From Fredinandcohnia onubensis (GTDB lineage Bacteria; Bacillota; Bacilli; Bacillales; Bacillaceae_L), in the NCBI RefSeq assembly GCF_002734215.1, contig NZ_NSEB01000011.1, positions 186,001 to 250,000 on the forward strand: a DNA stretch of 64,000 nucleotides, read 5' to 3'. The stretch's first letter is position 1. Each line of letters starts with the position of its first letter. The notes under the pieces are model-generated. The model did no database searches and was not told the origin of the DNA. It saw only the letters and a list, made by a program, of their open reading frames with translations. This document shows positions 19,494-31,620 of the stretch, one piece after another. The position numbers were made by a program, and so were the translations under genes.

Positions 19494-20369
19494 TTATTCA
19501 ATATTTTGAACTTGCTCTTTTATTTTCTCTAGTAAACTTTTTATCTCCACTACATGTTTAGCAATCGTAGGATCATTCGCCTTTGAACCGATTGTATTGG
19601 TTTCCCTATTCATTTCTTGAACGATAAAATCGAGTTTTCGACCAATAGGTTCATTCGTACTTACAGTTTCTTTAAACTGACTAATATGACTTTCGAGACG
19701 GGTCAGTTCTTCACTGATATCAGCTTTTTCCGCAAATAGAGCGACCTCCGTGAGGATACGATTTTCATCAAATTCATTCCCCACATATTCTTTGATCCTT
19801 TTTTCAATTCGATCCCGATACTGAGTAACCACAATTGGTGCATATTCTTTAATAGTATGTACATTTTCTACAACTAGGTCGAGAAAAGAGAAAATCACTT
19901 CGATTAATGTCTTTCCTTCAGCTTCCCTCATTTGTTTTAATTGGAGTGTAGCACTTTGAATCACCTCAAGGACCGTTGATTCCAGTTCATTATTCTCCAT
20001 TTCCTTCTCTTCGATAGATAGAATATTATCGTTTGAAAGTAGCTGTTGTGAAGTAATTTGATCACTAAGTTGGTATTTTTCTTGGATGACTTTGGTTGTT
20101 GTAACGAGCTCTTCTAATAAATCCCAGTCAATGGAAATTGCTTTCGTGACTAGTCCTTCACCTTCAATATTTAAAAAAACTTCGACGCGTCCTCTTTTTA
20201 CATGCTCTAATATCGCTTTTTTTATTTTATCCTCAAGAAACAGTAGTTGTCTAGGTAATCTTATATTGATTTCACAGAATCGATGGTTTACAGATTTCAG
20301 TTCTACATGAACGGTGTAGCCATCCATTTCCTTATTGGCACGACCATAACCTGTCATACTTGCTATCAT
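19494..20369 (-). CDS. yloC: YicC-family endoribonuclease YloC
   Basis: This 291-residue YicC-like protein has the N-terminal signature MIASMTGYGRA, then SVNHRFCEINIRLPR. The DUF1732 C-terminal part ends with DFIVQEMNRETNTIGSKAND. E. coli YicC is an RNase that targets the RyhB small RNA; the Bacillus role is less clear. It is the first gene of yloC-remA-gmk-rpoZ. Confidence 0.93.
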   Translation of the reverse strand: MIASMTGYGRANKEMDGYTVHVELKSVNHRFCEINIRLPRQLLFLEDKIKKAILEHVKRGRVEVFLNIEGEGLVTKAISIDWDLLEELVTTTKVIQEKYQLSDQITSQQLLSNDNILSIEEKEMENNELESTVLEVIQSATLQLKQMREAEGKTLIEVIFSFLDLVVENVHTIKEYAPIVVTQYRDRIEKRIKEYVGNEFDENRILTEVALFAEKADISEELTRLESHISQFKETVSTNEPIGRKLDFIVQEMNRETNTIGSKANDPTIAKHVVEIKSLLEKIKEQVQNIE

Positions 20370-20436
20370 CTTTTCACTTCCTATCTAACATAAAAGAGAC
20401 ATTACTTTATAGATAAAATTTCTTCATTCTATACTT

Positions 20437-20445
20437 ATTTTACCA
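20437..20445 (-). promoter_or_regulatory. possible extended -10 promoter for yloC-remA-gmk-rpoZ
   Basis: The minus strand has TGGTAAAAT (extended -10) about 68 bases before yloC. The -35 region is not convincing. A second AT-rich box (TAGAAT) lies a little downstream, so the real start is uncertain. Confidence 0.35.
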
Positions 20446-20490
20446 TTGTTTATTAAAATCGAATAGTTTTTAAAGATTTCAACAAAAAAG

Positions 20491-20523
20491 AAAAAAGGTA
20501 ATAGAGTGTATCCTCCATTACCT
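20491..20523 (-). terminator. rho-independent terminator of yloB
   Basis: AGGTAAT and ATTACCT form a 7-bp stem with a 14-base loop, followed on the minus strand by a run of six U. It lies 47 bases after the yloB stop. Confidence 0.7.
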
Positions 20524-20569
20524 CATGAATTATAACATAGTTTTATAACTAAAATCCAAACCTTACACT

Positions 20570-23260
20570 TTAGGCACGAGCTGTGGAACGCTTGCTTGTT
20601 AATAATGATCCCGCTAAAAGGAATGTTGGAATTGCTGACATTCCTATAACTAGGAGCCAATCTCTTGGTTCAATTGCGAATGTCTTGAAGACCGGTTGTA
20701 ATGGTGGATAGTAAATTACAATTAACATCAATACGATAGATGAGATGACCGCCCATACTAAATACATATTTTGGAATGGGTTCCGGTGGAAAATAGACCG
20801 CTCACTACGACAATCAAATACATGAATAAGTTGAGCCATTACAAGTGTTGCAAATGCAATGGTTTGGGCATATCCAAGATTGCTTGGGTCCCTATGATAG
20901 ACAACCATAAAGGCGGCTAGGGTTGCTATCCCAATTAAAAAGCCGCGACTGACAATTTTCCAGCCTAATCCTCTTGCAAAAACTCCTTCTTTTGGATGGC
21001 GTGGCCCATGTTTCATCAAGTTCCCCTCTGGTTGATCAAGTCCAAGCGCCATTGCCGGTAATCCATCCGTTACCAAGTTAACCCAAAGGATTTGGATTGG
21101 TACGAGTGGTAATGGTAAGCCCATTAGCATCGCAAATAACATAACAAGTATTTCACCAACATTAGAAGCTAATAAATATCGGATAAACTTTCTAATATTT
21201 TCATAGATATTTCGGCCTTCTTTTATCGCTGCTTTAATCGTCGCAAAGTTATCATCAAGTAAGACTAGGGATGATGCTTCTTTTGCTACATCTGTACCTG
21301 TAATGCCCATAGCAATTCCGATATCGGATGCTTTAATCGCCGGCGCATCGTTTACACCATCACCTGTCATTGCAACAATATGTCCCCTGCTTTGAAGGGC
21401 TTTTACGATTTTTAATTTATGTTCAGGTGACACCCTTGCATATACATAGACATCATCAACGATCTCCTCTAGCTCTTCTACATCCATTTTTGAAAGAGCA
21501 TATCCATCTAACACTTTACCCCCTGGAGGTAGAATGCCAAGTTGTGTAGCAATCGCTTTTGCTGTAATAAGATGGTCTCCTGTTATCATAACCGTCTTAA
21601 TGCCAGCATCCTTACACTCTTTAACTGCATCCTTTACTTCCGGTCTTGGTGGATCGATCATACCTTGAATCCCAATAAAGGTTAATTCGCTTTCGGCTTC
21701 GCTTTCTGACACTAACTTTTGATTAGGCCGTAATTGTTTAAAGCCAACTGCAATCGTACGAAGCGCATCCGAGGCTAAGTCCTCAATCGCGTCCTTAATC
21801 TCATTCTCGTACCCTGCTGTTAATGGCTGCTGTTTATTATCCCAAAGGACCGATTTACTAACACCTAGTAATACGTCTGGTGCACCCTTTGTAACAACAA
21901 ATTGATTTCCAGCTCTATCTTTTACAATGACACTCATCATTTTTCGTGCAGAATCAAATGGGAACTCTTCAACAATATCAAATTGCTCTAGTAATAATTG
22001 ATTTGTAAGTCCTGCTTTAATTCCTGCAACAAGTAAAGCTCCTTCAGTCGGGTCTCCATCAAGGATAATATCATCATCCTTCTGCTTTAATGATGCATTA
22101 TTACACAACACTCCAAAAGTTAATAATTGTTGAAGAGTCTTATGTTCTGAAGGTTTGATTTCTCTATCTCCCGAGAAAAACTTCCCATCTATATCATAGC
22201 CTGTACCGGTAACAGACCAAGTTTTGCCACCAGACCAGAGATGTGTAACCGTCATTTTGTTTTGAGTCATTGTTCCAGTTTTATCTGAGCATATGACCGA
22301 GGCACAGCCCAAAGTTTCAACAGCTGGCAAGCGTCGGACAATTGCGTTCTTCTTAATCATTCGTTGAACACCTAAAGAAAGCGCAACAGTAACGATGGCC
22401 GGCAATCCTTCAGGTATTGCAGCCACAGCCAATGAAACTCCCGCTAAGAACATTTCATAAAGCTCATGTCCATTGATAACACCTACGACTACAACTAAGA
22501 GAGTTAAAATTAAGGCAACGGTAATTAAAATCTTACCTAATTGCTCCAACCTTCTTTGCAATGGAGTGATCATCGCTTCGGCTGATTGAAGGAGTTCTGC
22601 AATTTGGCCCATCGCAGTATTCATACCAGTTCCTACTACGATACCTACACCACTACCACGTGTAACCATTGTACCCATAAATGCCATATTTTCTTGGTCA
22701 CCAAGTGATACATCACCATCACGAATCGGTTCAACATGCTTTGTAACAGGAACAGATTCCCCCGTAAGTGCGGATTCTTCAATTTCTAAGCTTTTCACAT
22801 CAATTAAACGTACATCCGCACCAATACGGTCACCACTGGTGAATTTAATGATATCCCCTATAACAAGTTCCTTTGAAAGAACACGACCCCATTCATTACT
22901 TCGAAAAACATTCACCTGTGGTGCAGAGAGTTCCTTTAAGGCTTGAAGCGATTTTTCTGCTTTTCGTTCTTGGAAAAAACCTAAAAATCCATTAATTAAA
23001 ACAATGGCCATAATTGCGATAGCATCAATGTATTCCCCTAACAACCCGGAAATCAAGGTTGCAGCAAGTAATACAAGAACCATAAAGTCCTTAAACTGAG
23101 CTAAGAAAAGCAAAATTGCTGAAGGGCGTTCGGCTTCCTTCAATTCATTATATCCAAATTGCTTTTGTCGCTGCTTTACTTCTTGGTCGGAAAGACCATG
23201 AGAAAGGCTTGTATTAACTTTTTTTTCGACCTCTTCTGATCTAAGCTCATACCACTTCAT
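20570..23260 (-). CDS. yloB: P-type calcium-transporting ATPase YloB
   Basis: This P2A-type cation pump exports Ca2+ and in B. subtilis is expressed in sporulation. The actuator TGES loop (ALTGESVPV), CSDKTGTMTQNKM phosphorylation site, KGAPDVLLG nucleotide site and MTGDGVNDAPAIK hinge are present, with about ten membrane helices. TM4 has the ion-binding AAIPEGLPAIV. GTG 23275 would add five residues; ATG 23260 (MKWYELR) aligns better with B. subtilis. The AGGGG site is about 14 bases from that ATG, so the start is not certain. Confidence 0.96.
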   Translation of the reverse strand: MKWYELRSEEVEKKVNTSLSHGLSDQEVKQRQKQFGYNELKEAERPSAILLFLAQFKDFMVLVLLAATLISGLLGEYIDAIAIMAIVLINGFLGFFQERKAEKSLQALKELSAPQVNVFRSNEWGRVLSKELVIGDIIKFTSGDRIGADVRLIDVKSLEIEESALTGESVPVTKHVEPIRDGDVSLGDQENMAFMGTMVTRGSGVGIVVGTGMNTAMGQIAELLQSAEAMITPLQRRLEQLGKILITVALILTLLVVVVGVINGHELYEMFLAGVSLAVAAIPEGLPAIVTVALSLGVQRMIKKNAIVRRLPAVETLGCASVICSDKTGTMTQNKMTVTHLWSGGKTWSVTGTGYDIDGKFFSGDREIKPSEHKTLQQLLTFGVLCNNASLKQKDDDIILDGDPTEGALLVAGIKAGLTNQLLLEQFDIVEEFPFDSARKMMSVIVKDRAGNQFVVTKGAPDVLLGVSKSVLWDNKQQPLTAGYENEIKDAIEDLASDALRTIAVGFKQLRPNQKLVSESEAESELTFIGIQGMIDPPRPEVKDAVKECKDAGIKTVMITGDHLITAKAIATQLGILPPGGKVLDGYALSKMDVEELEEIVDDVYVYARVSPEHKLKIVKALQSRGHIVAMTGDGVNDAPAIKASDIGIAMGITGTDVAKEASSLVLLDDNFATIKAAIKEGRNIYENIRKFIRYLLASNVGEILVMLFAMLMGLPLPLVPIQILWVNLVTDGLPAMALGLDQPEGNLMKHGPRHPKEGVFARGLGWKIVSRGFLIGIATLAAFMVVYHRDPSNLGYAQTIAFATLVMAQLIHVFDCRSERSIFHRNPFQNMYLVWAVISSIVLMLIVIYYPPLQPVFKTFAIEPRDWLLVIGMSAIPTFLLAGSLLTSKRSTARA

Positions 23261-23301
23261 CCGTCTTTTACACACCCCTCACATTAAATCATAATCAAAT
23301 G

Positions 23302-23390
23302 CGCCTTGGCGTATTTGCCGCCCGATTTTTAGGCCCACACGATGTGGGTCACAAAGACGTTGCCAAAGGACGTGGCGATCTTAGTCTTTG
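23302..23390. repeat. structured intergenic element, copy 1
   Basis: In order the element has a CGCC/GGCG mini-palindrome (23302-23311) and a hairpin CCCACA/TGTGGG (23334-23348). A nested hairpin follows whose 7-bp outer stem is CAAAGAC/GTCTTTG (23352-23358 and 23384-23390). Its inner stem is TTGCCA/TGGCGA (23360-23365, 23373-23378). The same two-hairpin plan, with a different outer-stem sequence, occurs at 39351-39404. Strand and function are unknown. Confidence 0.6.
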
Positions 23391-23445
23391 ATCTTATGCT
23401 CGAAAAATTACCTTTGAAAAATCGTGGCATCCGCCGGAGGCTGAA

Positions 23446-23482
23446 TTACTTCATCAGAAGTGGCGCACTTCTGATGAAGTAA
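23446..23482. repeat. 17-bp perfect inverted repeat
   Basis: TTACTTCATCAGAAGTG (23446-23462) and its exact reverse complement (23466-23482) flank a 3-base GCG loop. There is no U-tract on either side, so it is not a standard terminator. Confidence 0.85.
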
Positions 23483-23522
23483 ATTCTATCTATGAAAGCT
23501 TATTCAGTCTCGTCCAAAAAAA

Positions 23523-23531
23523 TGCTATACT
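23523..23531 (+). promoter_or_regulatory. candidate extended -10 promoter for rqcH
   Basis: TGCTATACT is an extended -10 box about 90 bases before the rqcH start. The -35 region (TTCAGT at 17 bp) is weak. Confidence 0.4.
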
Positions 23532-23621
23532 TTTTCTAAGTTACCTATTTATTGGTACAATAACATTGAAGAGGAACTAGAAGACCTTGTCTTCTATTGT
23601 TATGGAAAAGAGGAAACACAT

Positions 23622-25331
23622 ATGACATTCGATGGAATCTTCACACATGCAATTGTGAATGAATTACAAAAAACATTAGATAGTGGTAGGATTTCAAAAA
23701 TCTATCAACCATATAAAAATGAACTTATCTTTCAGGTTCGTGCAAATGGAAAGAATCATAAACTACTACTTTCAGCACACCCAAGTTATGCCCGGATCCA
23801 TGTAACAAATGAACTATATGATAACCCACATGAGCCGCCGATGTTTTGTATGTTACTCCGCAAACATCTAGAAGGCAGTATCATCGAAAACATTCGTCAA
23901 GTTGATATGGACAGAATCATCATTTTTGATATAAAAGGCCGAAATGAATTAGGTGATGTTTCTTTAAAACAACTGATTATTGAAATTATGGGCAGACATA
24001 GTAACATCATCCTTGTGGATTCGGAAAAACAGACAATCCTTGATAGCATCAAACATATTTCACCAGCAGTCAATCGTCACCGCACTGTATTACCAGGGTA
24101 TACATATGTTTTTCCGCCTGCTCAGGAAAAGATAAATCCTTTTACAGTCGATGAAGAGACATTCTTGAGGAAAATTGATTTTAATGCTGGTCGATTGGAT
24201 CAGCAGATTGTAAATAAATTTTCTGGGATCTCCCCTGTATTTGCAAAAGAAGTTATATTTCGCGCTGGAATAGCTAATCGAAAAACATTACCTAATCCTT
24301 TTTTATCGATGATTACAACGATTAAACAAAATCAAATTACACCACAGTTCATAACAAAGGGTCAAAAGGATTTTTTCTATATCCTTCCTTTAGATCATAT
24401 TGGTGGTGAGGCTAAGGCATTCGCTACGATTAGTGAAATGCTCGATCGTTTTTATTTTGGAAAAGCAGAACGTGATCGGGTTAAGCAGCAAGGTAATGAT
24501 TTAGAACGGTTTATCCAAAATGAAAAAACAAAAAACGTGAAAAAAATCAAAAAACTTGAAGCAACCTTAGTCGAATCTGAAAAAGCTGAAAAATATAAGC
24601 TCTTTGGTGAACTTCTGACAGCGAATATGTATGCGATCACTCGAGGCGACAAGGAAATTGAAGTGTTGAATTACTATTCACAGGAAAATGAGATGGTGAA
24701 AATTCCTCTACACCCACAAAAATCACCATCTGAAAATGCGCAAAGTTATTTTTCAAAGTATCAAAAAGCAAAGAATGCAGTTTCCTATGTAGAACATGAG
24801 ATTGCGAAAGCTAATGAAGAAATTACTTATTTCGAGTCTTTATTACAACAAATCGAATCAGCTGCACCAAAGGATTTGCAGGAAATTCGTGAGGAACTTA
24901 TGGAAGAAGGTTATCTGAAGAAAAAGCAACAAAAAGGCAATAAGAAGATGAAACCTATGAAACCTTCTGTTGAACACTATGTAGCAAGTGATGGGACAGA
25001 AATCCTTGTTGGTAAAAACAATAAACAAAATGATCATTTAACAAATAAACTAGCTGCAAGAGATGATATATGGTTGCATACAAAGGACATACCTGGTTCA
25101 CATGTGATTATTAGAAGCAAACAACCATCTCCGGATACAATTCTTGAGGCAGCGACAATCGCAGCGTATTTCAGTAAAGCAAAAAATTCGTCCTCTGTAC
25201 CGGTTGATTACACACTGGTGCGCCATGTTAAGAAACCGAATGGTTCAAAGCCTGGCTATGTCATCTATGATAATCAACAAACTGTATATGTGACACCACA
25301 AGAAGATTTAATTTTACAGCTAAGAAAGTAA
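23622..25331 (+). CDS. rqcH: ribosome quality control protein RqcH (NFACT family, formerly YloA)
   Basis: RqcH binds stalled 50S-peptidyl-tRNA complexes and directs C-terminal poly-alanine tailing, marking the nascent chain for degradation. The N-terminal NFACT domain starts MTFDGIFTHAIVNEL and includes IIEIMGRHSNII. The central coiled coil spans about 290-430. The C-terminal NFACT-R/DUF814 domain (about 455-560) has RDDIWLHTKDIPGSHVII. The 569-residue length is usual. An AGAGGAAA site precedes ATG 23622. It was earlier labelled a fibronectin-binding protein by homology. Confidence 0.96.
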   Translation: MTFDGIFTHAIVNELQKTLDSGRISKIYQPYKNELIFQVRANGKNHKLLLSAHPSYARIHVTNELYDNPHEPPMFCMLLRKHLEGSIIENIRQVDMDRIIIFDIKGRNELGDVSLKQLIIEIMGRHSNIILVDSEKQTILDSIKHISPAVNRHRTVLPGYTYVFPPAQEKINPFTVDEETFLRKIDFNAGRLDQQIVNKFSGISPVFAKEVIFRAGIANRKTLPNPFLSMITTIKQNQITPQFITKGQKDFFYILPLDHIGGEAKAFATISEMLDRFYFGKAERDRVKQQGNDLERFIQNEKTKNVKKIKKLEATLVESEKAEKYKLFGELLTANMYAITRGDKEIEVLNYYSQENEMVKIPLHPQKSPSENAQSYFSKYQKAKNAVSYVEHEIAKANEEITYFESLLQQIESAAPKDLQEIREELMEEGYLKKKQQKGNKKMKPMKPSVEHYVASDGTEILVGKNNKQNDHLTNKLAARDDIWLHTKDIPGSHVIIRSKQPSPDTILEAATIAAYFSKAKNSSSVPVDYTLVRHVKKPNGSKPGYVIYDNQQTVYVTPQEDLILQLRK

Positions 25332-25371
25332 AAAAAAAATAAATGCCCTAGGATCACTTGATTCCTAGGGC
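25331..25371 (-). terminator. terminator shared by the convergent pyr operon and rqcH
   Basis: GCCCTAGGA/TCCTAGGGC form a 9-bp stem (25345-25353, 25363-25371). On the minus strand, 7 bases past the pyrE stop, it is followed by ATTT and a run of nine U. The plus-strand tail (TAGTTTATT) is weaker but could also end rqcH transcripts. Confidence 0.85.
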
Positions 25372-25378
25372 TAGTTTA

Positions 25379-26011
25379 TTATGCTTTGGTTGTATACCAG
25401 TCAACTGGATTTTCTCTCCAGCTCTTTAGGCTTTCAATATCGTTATCAGACACGACATTTTTTTCAAGCGCAACATTAATTAAGGTTGGATAATCGGTTA
25501 AGGTGTGAGCTGAAATATTTGCTGCTTCTAAGCTAGCTGTTGCTGCTGGAAGTTGATAAGAGAAGATTGCAACAATACCTAGTACTTCACACCCTGCTTC
25601 ACGAAGTGCTTCAGCTGCTGTAATAGCACTGCCACCCGTTGAAATAAGGTCTTCTATAACGACAACTTTTTGTCCTTTAACCACTTTTCCTTCAATTTGA
25701 TTACCTTTGCCATGTGCTTTTGCTTTGCTGCGTACATAGCACATTGGGCTATTTAATACATCACTTACCCATGCTGCATGAGGAATCCCCGCAGTTGCAG
25801 TTCCAGCAATTACTTCGACCTCAGGATAATGAATCTTAATTAATTCAGATAATCCCTTTGCAATTTCCCTGCGAACCTGTGGGAAAGAAAGAGTCATTCG
25901 ATTATCACAATAAATAGGAGATTTTAAACCTGAAGACCATGTGAATGGCTCATTTGGTTGTAAAAATACGGCCCCAATTTCTAATAAATGTGCTGCTATT
26001 TCTTTATTCAT
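25379..26011 (-). CDS. pyrE: orotate phosphoribosyltransferase
   Basis: PyrE joins orotate and PRPP to give orotidine 5'-phosphate. The 210-residue product has the PRPP-binding motif [15 protein letters not shown] and the orotate-site [16 protein letters not shown]. The start chosen is ATG 26011, whose A is the overlapping base of the pyrF stop (ATGA arrangement), with GGAAGGGGT upstream. It is the last gene of the pyr operon. Confidence 0.97.
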   Translation of the reverse strand: MNKEIAAHLLEIGAVFLQPNEPFTWSSGLKSPIYCDNRMTLSFPQVRREIAKGLSELIKIHYPEVEVIAGTATAGIPHAAWVSDVLNSPMCYVRSKAKAHGKGNQIEGKVVKGQKVVVIEDLISTGGSAITAAEALREAGCEVLGIVAIFSYQLPAATASLEAANISAHTLTDYPTLINVALEKNVVSDNDIESLKSWRENPVDWYTTKA

Positions 26012-26723
26012 ACTCGTACCCCTTCCCATGCTGCTTTCATTTGTTTATATGTGTGTAATGGGTTATTTGCTCGTGTGATTGATCTACCAACGACAATTGC
26101 AGTTGATCCCAATTCTCTTGCTTTTTCAGGTGTAACAACTCTTGCTTGATCCCCTACTTCATCACTAGCTTGACGAATCCCAGGCGTAACGGTCATAAAT
26201 TCGTTTCCTAACTTTCTATTGATTACCGGAACTTCAAGAGAGGAACATACGACACCGTCTAGGCCACTATCCTTTGTCAAAGTTGCAAACAGGGCAACCA
26301 CATCTAACAAATTACGTTCGATTAGCAATTCGTTTCTCATCACTTCTTCAGTTGTACTCGTAAGCTGTGTGACGGCAATACACTTAGGTCTTGACTGTCC
26401 CATTGTAGTTCCTGCCTCAAGTCCTTCGCGGGCTGCTACCATCATTCCCCGTCCTCCAGCAGCATGAACATTGACTAAGTCAACACCAAGACCCGCCAGG
26501 CGCTTCATGCTAGAATATACGGTATTTGGAATATCATGAAGTTTCAAATCTAGGAAAATAGAATGACCTTGTTCTTTTAAAAAATGAATGACAGATGGTC
26601 CTTCTTGATAATATAACTCCATTCCAACTTTCACAAAAAGTGGCTCTTCCCCAAAATCCTTGAGAAAGTCTTTCGCAGATGGTAAGTTGGGAAAATCCAG
26701 AGCAATAATTAACGGTCGTTGCA

Positions 26724-26724
<1 letters not shown>
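26008..26724 (-). CDS. pyrF: orotidine 5'-phosphate decarboxylase
   Basis: PyrF decarboxylates OMP to UMP, the final step of the pathway. The catalytic DxKxxD region is [12 protein letters not shown], and the phosphate site is VTPGIR plus [11 protein letters not shown] 26724 ([11 protein letters not shown]) overlaps the pyrD stop codon in a TGATG junction and follows GGAAGGAG by about 9 bases. An upstream in-frame start at 26748 is less likely. Confidence 0.97.
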
Positions 26725-28407
<1,683 letters not shown>

Positions 28408-28411
<4 letters not shown>

Positions 28412-31400
28412 GAGTGTACCACCTCACGCTTTTGCACGTGAGAACCCATCACTTCACTTGAGAATGTCATGGATTCTAGAACTTTCACGATTGCTTTTGC
28501 CGTATCAAGTGAAGTTAAACATGCAACTCCATTCTCAACTGTTTCACGACGGATTCTAAAGCCATCTCTAGCAGGCTGTTTTCCTTTTGTTAATGTGTTA
28601 ATAACAAATTGAGCTTTTCCTTGACGAATGACATCAATTAAATTTGGAGCCTGTGCACCAATTTTATTAACGACGGTAACAGGAATGTTTGCTTTTTGTA
28701 AGTAGCTAGCAGTTCCACTTGTTGCTAAAAGTTGATAGCCAATTGTGTGGAATCGTTTTGCAATTTCAAGCGCTTCTTCTTTGTCTTTATCAGCTACTGT
28801 TAATAACACAGATCCATATTTAGGAATCGTGATTCCGGATGCAACTAGGCCTTTATATAATGCTTTTTCTAACGTATAGTCTTTGCCCATTACTTCACCA
28901 GTTGATTTCATTTCTGGTCCAAGCGAAATGTCCACATTGCGAAGTTTTGCGAACGAGAAGACTGGGACTTTCACATAAACTCCTTCAATTTCCGGGTGTA
29001 ATCCTGTTGTAAAACCTTGTGATGGTAATGATTGTCCAAGAATTACCTTTGTCGCGATATTTGCCATAGGTACGCCAGTTATTTTACTTAAGAATGGGAC
29101 TGTACGGCTTGATCTTGGGTTTACTTCGATAACAAAGACTTCTTCGTTATAAACCACAAATTGAATGTTTAATAGACCGATAATATTTAATCCTTTTGCA
29201 AGTGCAATCGTATGGTCAATGATTTGTTGTCTTACATGGTCTGATAAAGTTTGTGGTGGATATACGGCAATCGAGTCACCCGAGTGTACTCCAGCACGTT
29301 CGATATGTTCCATAATCCCAGGAATATATACTGTTTCTCCATCAGAAATGGCATCTACTTCAATTTCCTTACCAGTTAAATAGCGGTCGATTAGGACTGG
29401 ATGTTCCGGGTTAATCTTTACTGCATTTTCCATATAATGAAGAAGTTCTTCTGTTTGATAAACGATCTCCATGGCTCTTCCACCTAATACATATGAAGGT
29501 CTCACAAGCACTGGATAACCGATCGCTTCCGCAATGACAACTGCTTCGTCAACCGAAGTTGCTGTTTTTCCTTTAGGTTGTGGTATACCAAGTGAAATAA
29601 CCGTTTGCTCAAATTTATCTCTATTTTCTGCACGGTCTAAATCCTCTAAAGACGTACCCAAAATTTTCACTCCGCGCTCAACTAAAGAACTTGCTAGATT
29701 GATAGCTGTTTGACCACCAAACTGTACAACTACACCTTCAGGCTGTTCAAGGTCAATGATATGCATAACATCCTCAATAGTTAATGGCTCAAAATAAAGC
29801 TTATCTGAAATACTGAAGTCAGTTGACACTGTTTCAGGGTTATTGTTGATAATGATTGCTTCATAGCCAGCTTGTTTAATCGCCCAAACAGAATGAACGG
29901 TTGCATAATCGAACTCAACACCCTGCCCGATTCGGATTGGACCTGAACCTAGAACGATAACACTCTTCTTATCCGTTACAATTGATTCATTTTCATCCGC
30001 ATATGTTCCATAATAATAAGGTGTTTCTGATTCAAATTCAGCTGCACATGTATCGACTATTTTATATACCGGGACTATTCCTGCTTGTTTACGAGTTTCA
30101 TAAATTTCACTTTCTGTTGTATTCCATAACTCCGCGATGATGGAGTCAGCAAATCCTTTCTTTTTTGCCACCGTCAATGTTTCTAAATCACCTTTATTTT
30201 CCCGTATTGTGTTTTCGAGCGTGATTATATTTTCAAATTTTTGGAGGAAGAATAAATCAATTTCACTCCACTCATGAATTTGTTGGATGGTGATGCCACG
30301 TCTAATCGCTTCCGCAAGATAGAATAGACGCTCATCTCCTGCTTTCCTAATTCTTTTTTCAATTGTGGCAAGATCTGCATTGGCTGCATCCTCTAATTGG
30401 ATATGAGAAACATTTGACTCGAGGGATCGTACTGCTTTAAGTATGGATTCCTCGAAATTACGTCCAATCGCCATGACTTCACCAGTGGCTTTCATTTGCG
30501 TTCCAAGTCGGCGGTTTGCAGACTCGAACTTATCAAATGGAAAGCGGGGGATTTTTGTAACGATATAGTCAAGTGCAGGTTCAAAGGCTGCATATGTTTT
30601 TCCTGTAACAGGGTTAATCATCTCATCAAGCGTTAAACCTACTGCAATTTTTGCTGCAAGTTTGGCAATTGGATAACCCGTCGCCTTAGATGCTAACGCT
30701 GAAGAACGACTCACACGTGGGTTTACCTCGATAATATAGTAATTGAAACTATACGGATCAAGTGCTAGCTGTACATTACATCCACCTTCAATCCCAAGTG
30801 CGCGGATGATTTTTAAAGATGTATTTCGTAATAGTTGATATTCTCGGTCACTTAAAGTTTGACTCGGTGCAACAACAATTGAATCACCAGTGTGAATTCC
30901 AACTGGATCTACGTTTTCCATGTTACAAACTACAATTGCAGTATCTGCTGAATCGCGCATTACTTCGTATTCAATCTCTTTAAACCCTGCAATACTCTTT
31001 TCTAGTAGACATTGGGTTACAGGACTATTTTTCAATCCGCTTGTAACAATTTCAATCAATTCTTCTTCATCGTTACAAATTCCACCACCAGTACCTCCTA
31101 AGGTGAAGGCTGGTCTAACAATTACGGGGTATCCTACTTTTTCAATAAATCCGTACGCTTCGTCCAGGTTATGGATAATTTCACTTTCTGGCACAGGCTC
31201 ATTCAGTTCGTTCATTAAGGTTCGGAATAAATCACGATCTTCGGCTTTTTCAATCGCTGAAAGAGTTGTCCCTAGAATCTCGACATTACATTCTTCAAGA
31301 ACGCCTGATTTTGAAAGTTCTACAGCCATATTTAAGCCGGTTTGGCCACCTAGTGTTGGCAAGATTGCATCCGGTCTTTCTTTACGAATAATTTTGCTTA

Positions 31401-31620
31401 CAAATTCTAATGTAATGGGTTCTATATAAACTTTATCTGCAATTTCAACATCTGTCATAATTGTTGCAGGATTTGAGTTAACCAAGATTACCTTATAGCC
31501 TTCTTCTCGTAAAGCTAAGCAGGCCTGAGTCCCTGCATAATCAAATTCTGCTGCTTGCCCAATAACGATTGGACCTGATCCGATTACTAGAATAGTATTA
31601 ATATCTAAGCGTCTTGGCAT
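28408..31620 (-). CDS. carB: carbamoyl-phosphate synthase large subunit (pyrimidine-specific)
   Basis: The large subunit makes carbamoyl phosphate from bicarbonate, ATP and ammonia supplied by CarA. Two homologous ATP-grasp halves are visible: [19 protein letters not shown] near the N-terminus and [19 protein letters not shown] near residue 557. Each is followed by its glycine-rich ATP loops (FTLGGTGGG and YVLGGRAM). The C-terminal MGS-like allosteric domain covers about 930-1070. Its place in the pyr operon marks it as the uridine-regulated isozyme (pyrAB in B. subtilis). Confidence 0.98.

Larger units (their letters stand above)
23261..23621. other. divergent intergenic region yloB/rqcH filled by structured repeat-like DNA
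   Basis: No gene was seen. The region holds a GC-richer block (23301-23390) of consecutive hairpins, a 17-bp perfect hairpin (23446-23482), a candidate rqcH promoter (23523-23531) and a short hairpin in the rqcH leader (23578-23596). A related hairpin block lies at 39351-39404. Confidence 0.8.

Noticed and set aside
30920-31429. 169-codon plus-strand open frame inside carB
   Set aside because: It is fully antisense to the conserved ATP-grasp coding sequence, has low-complexity Ser/Ile content and no matching family; a shadow frame.
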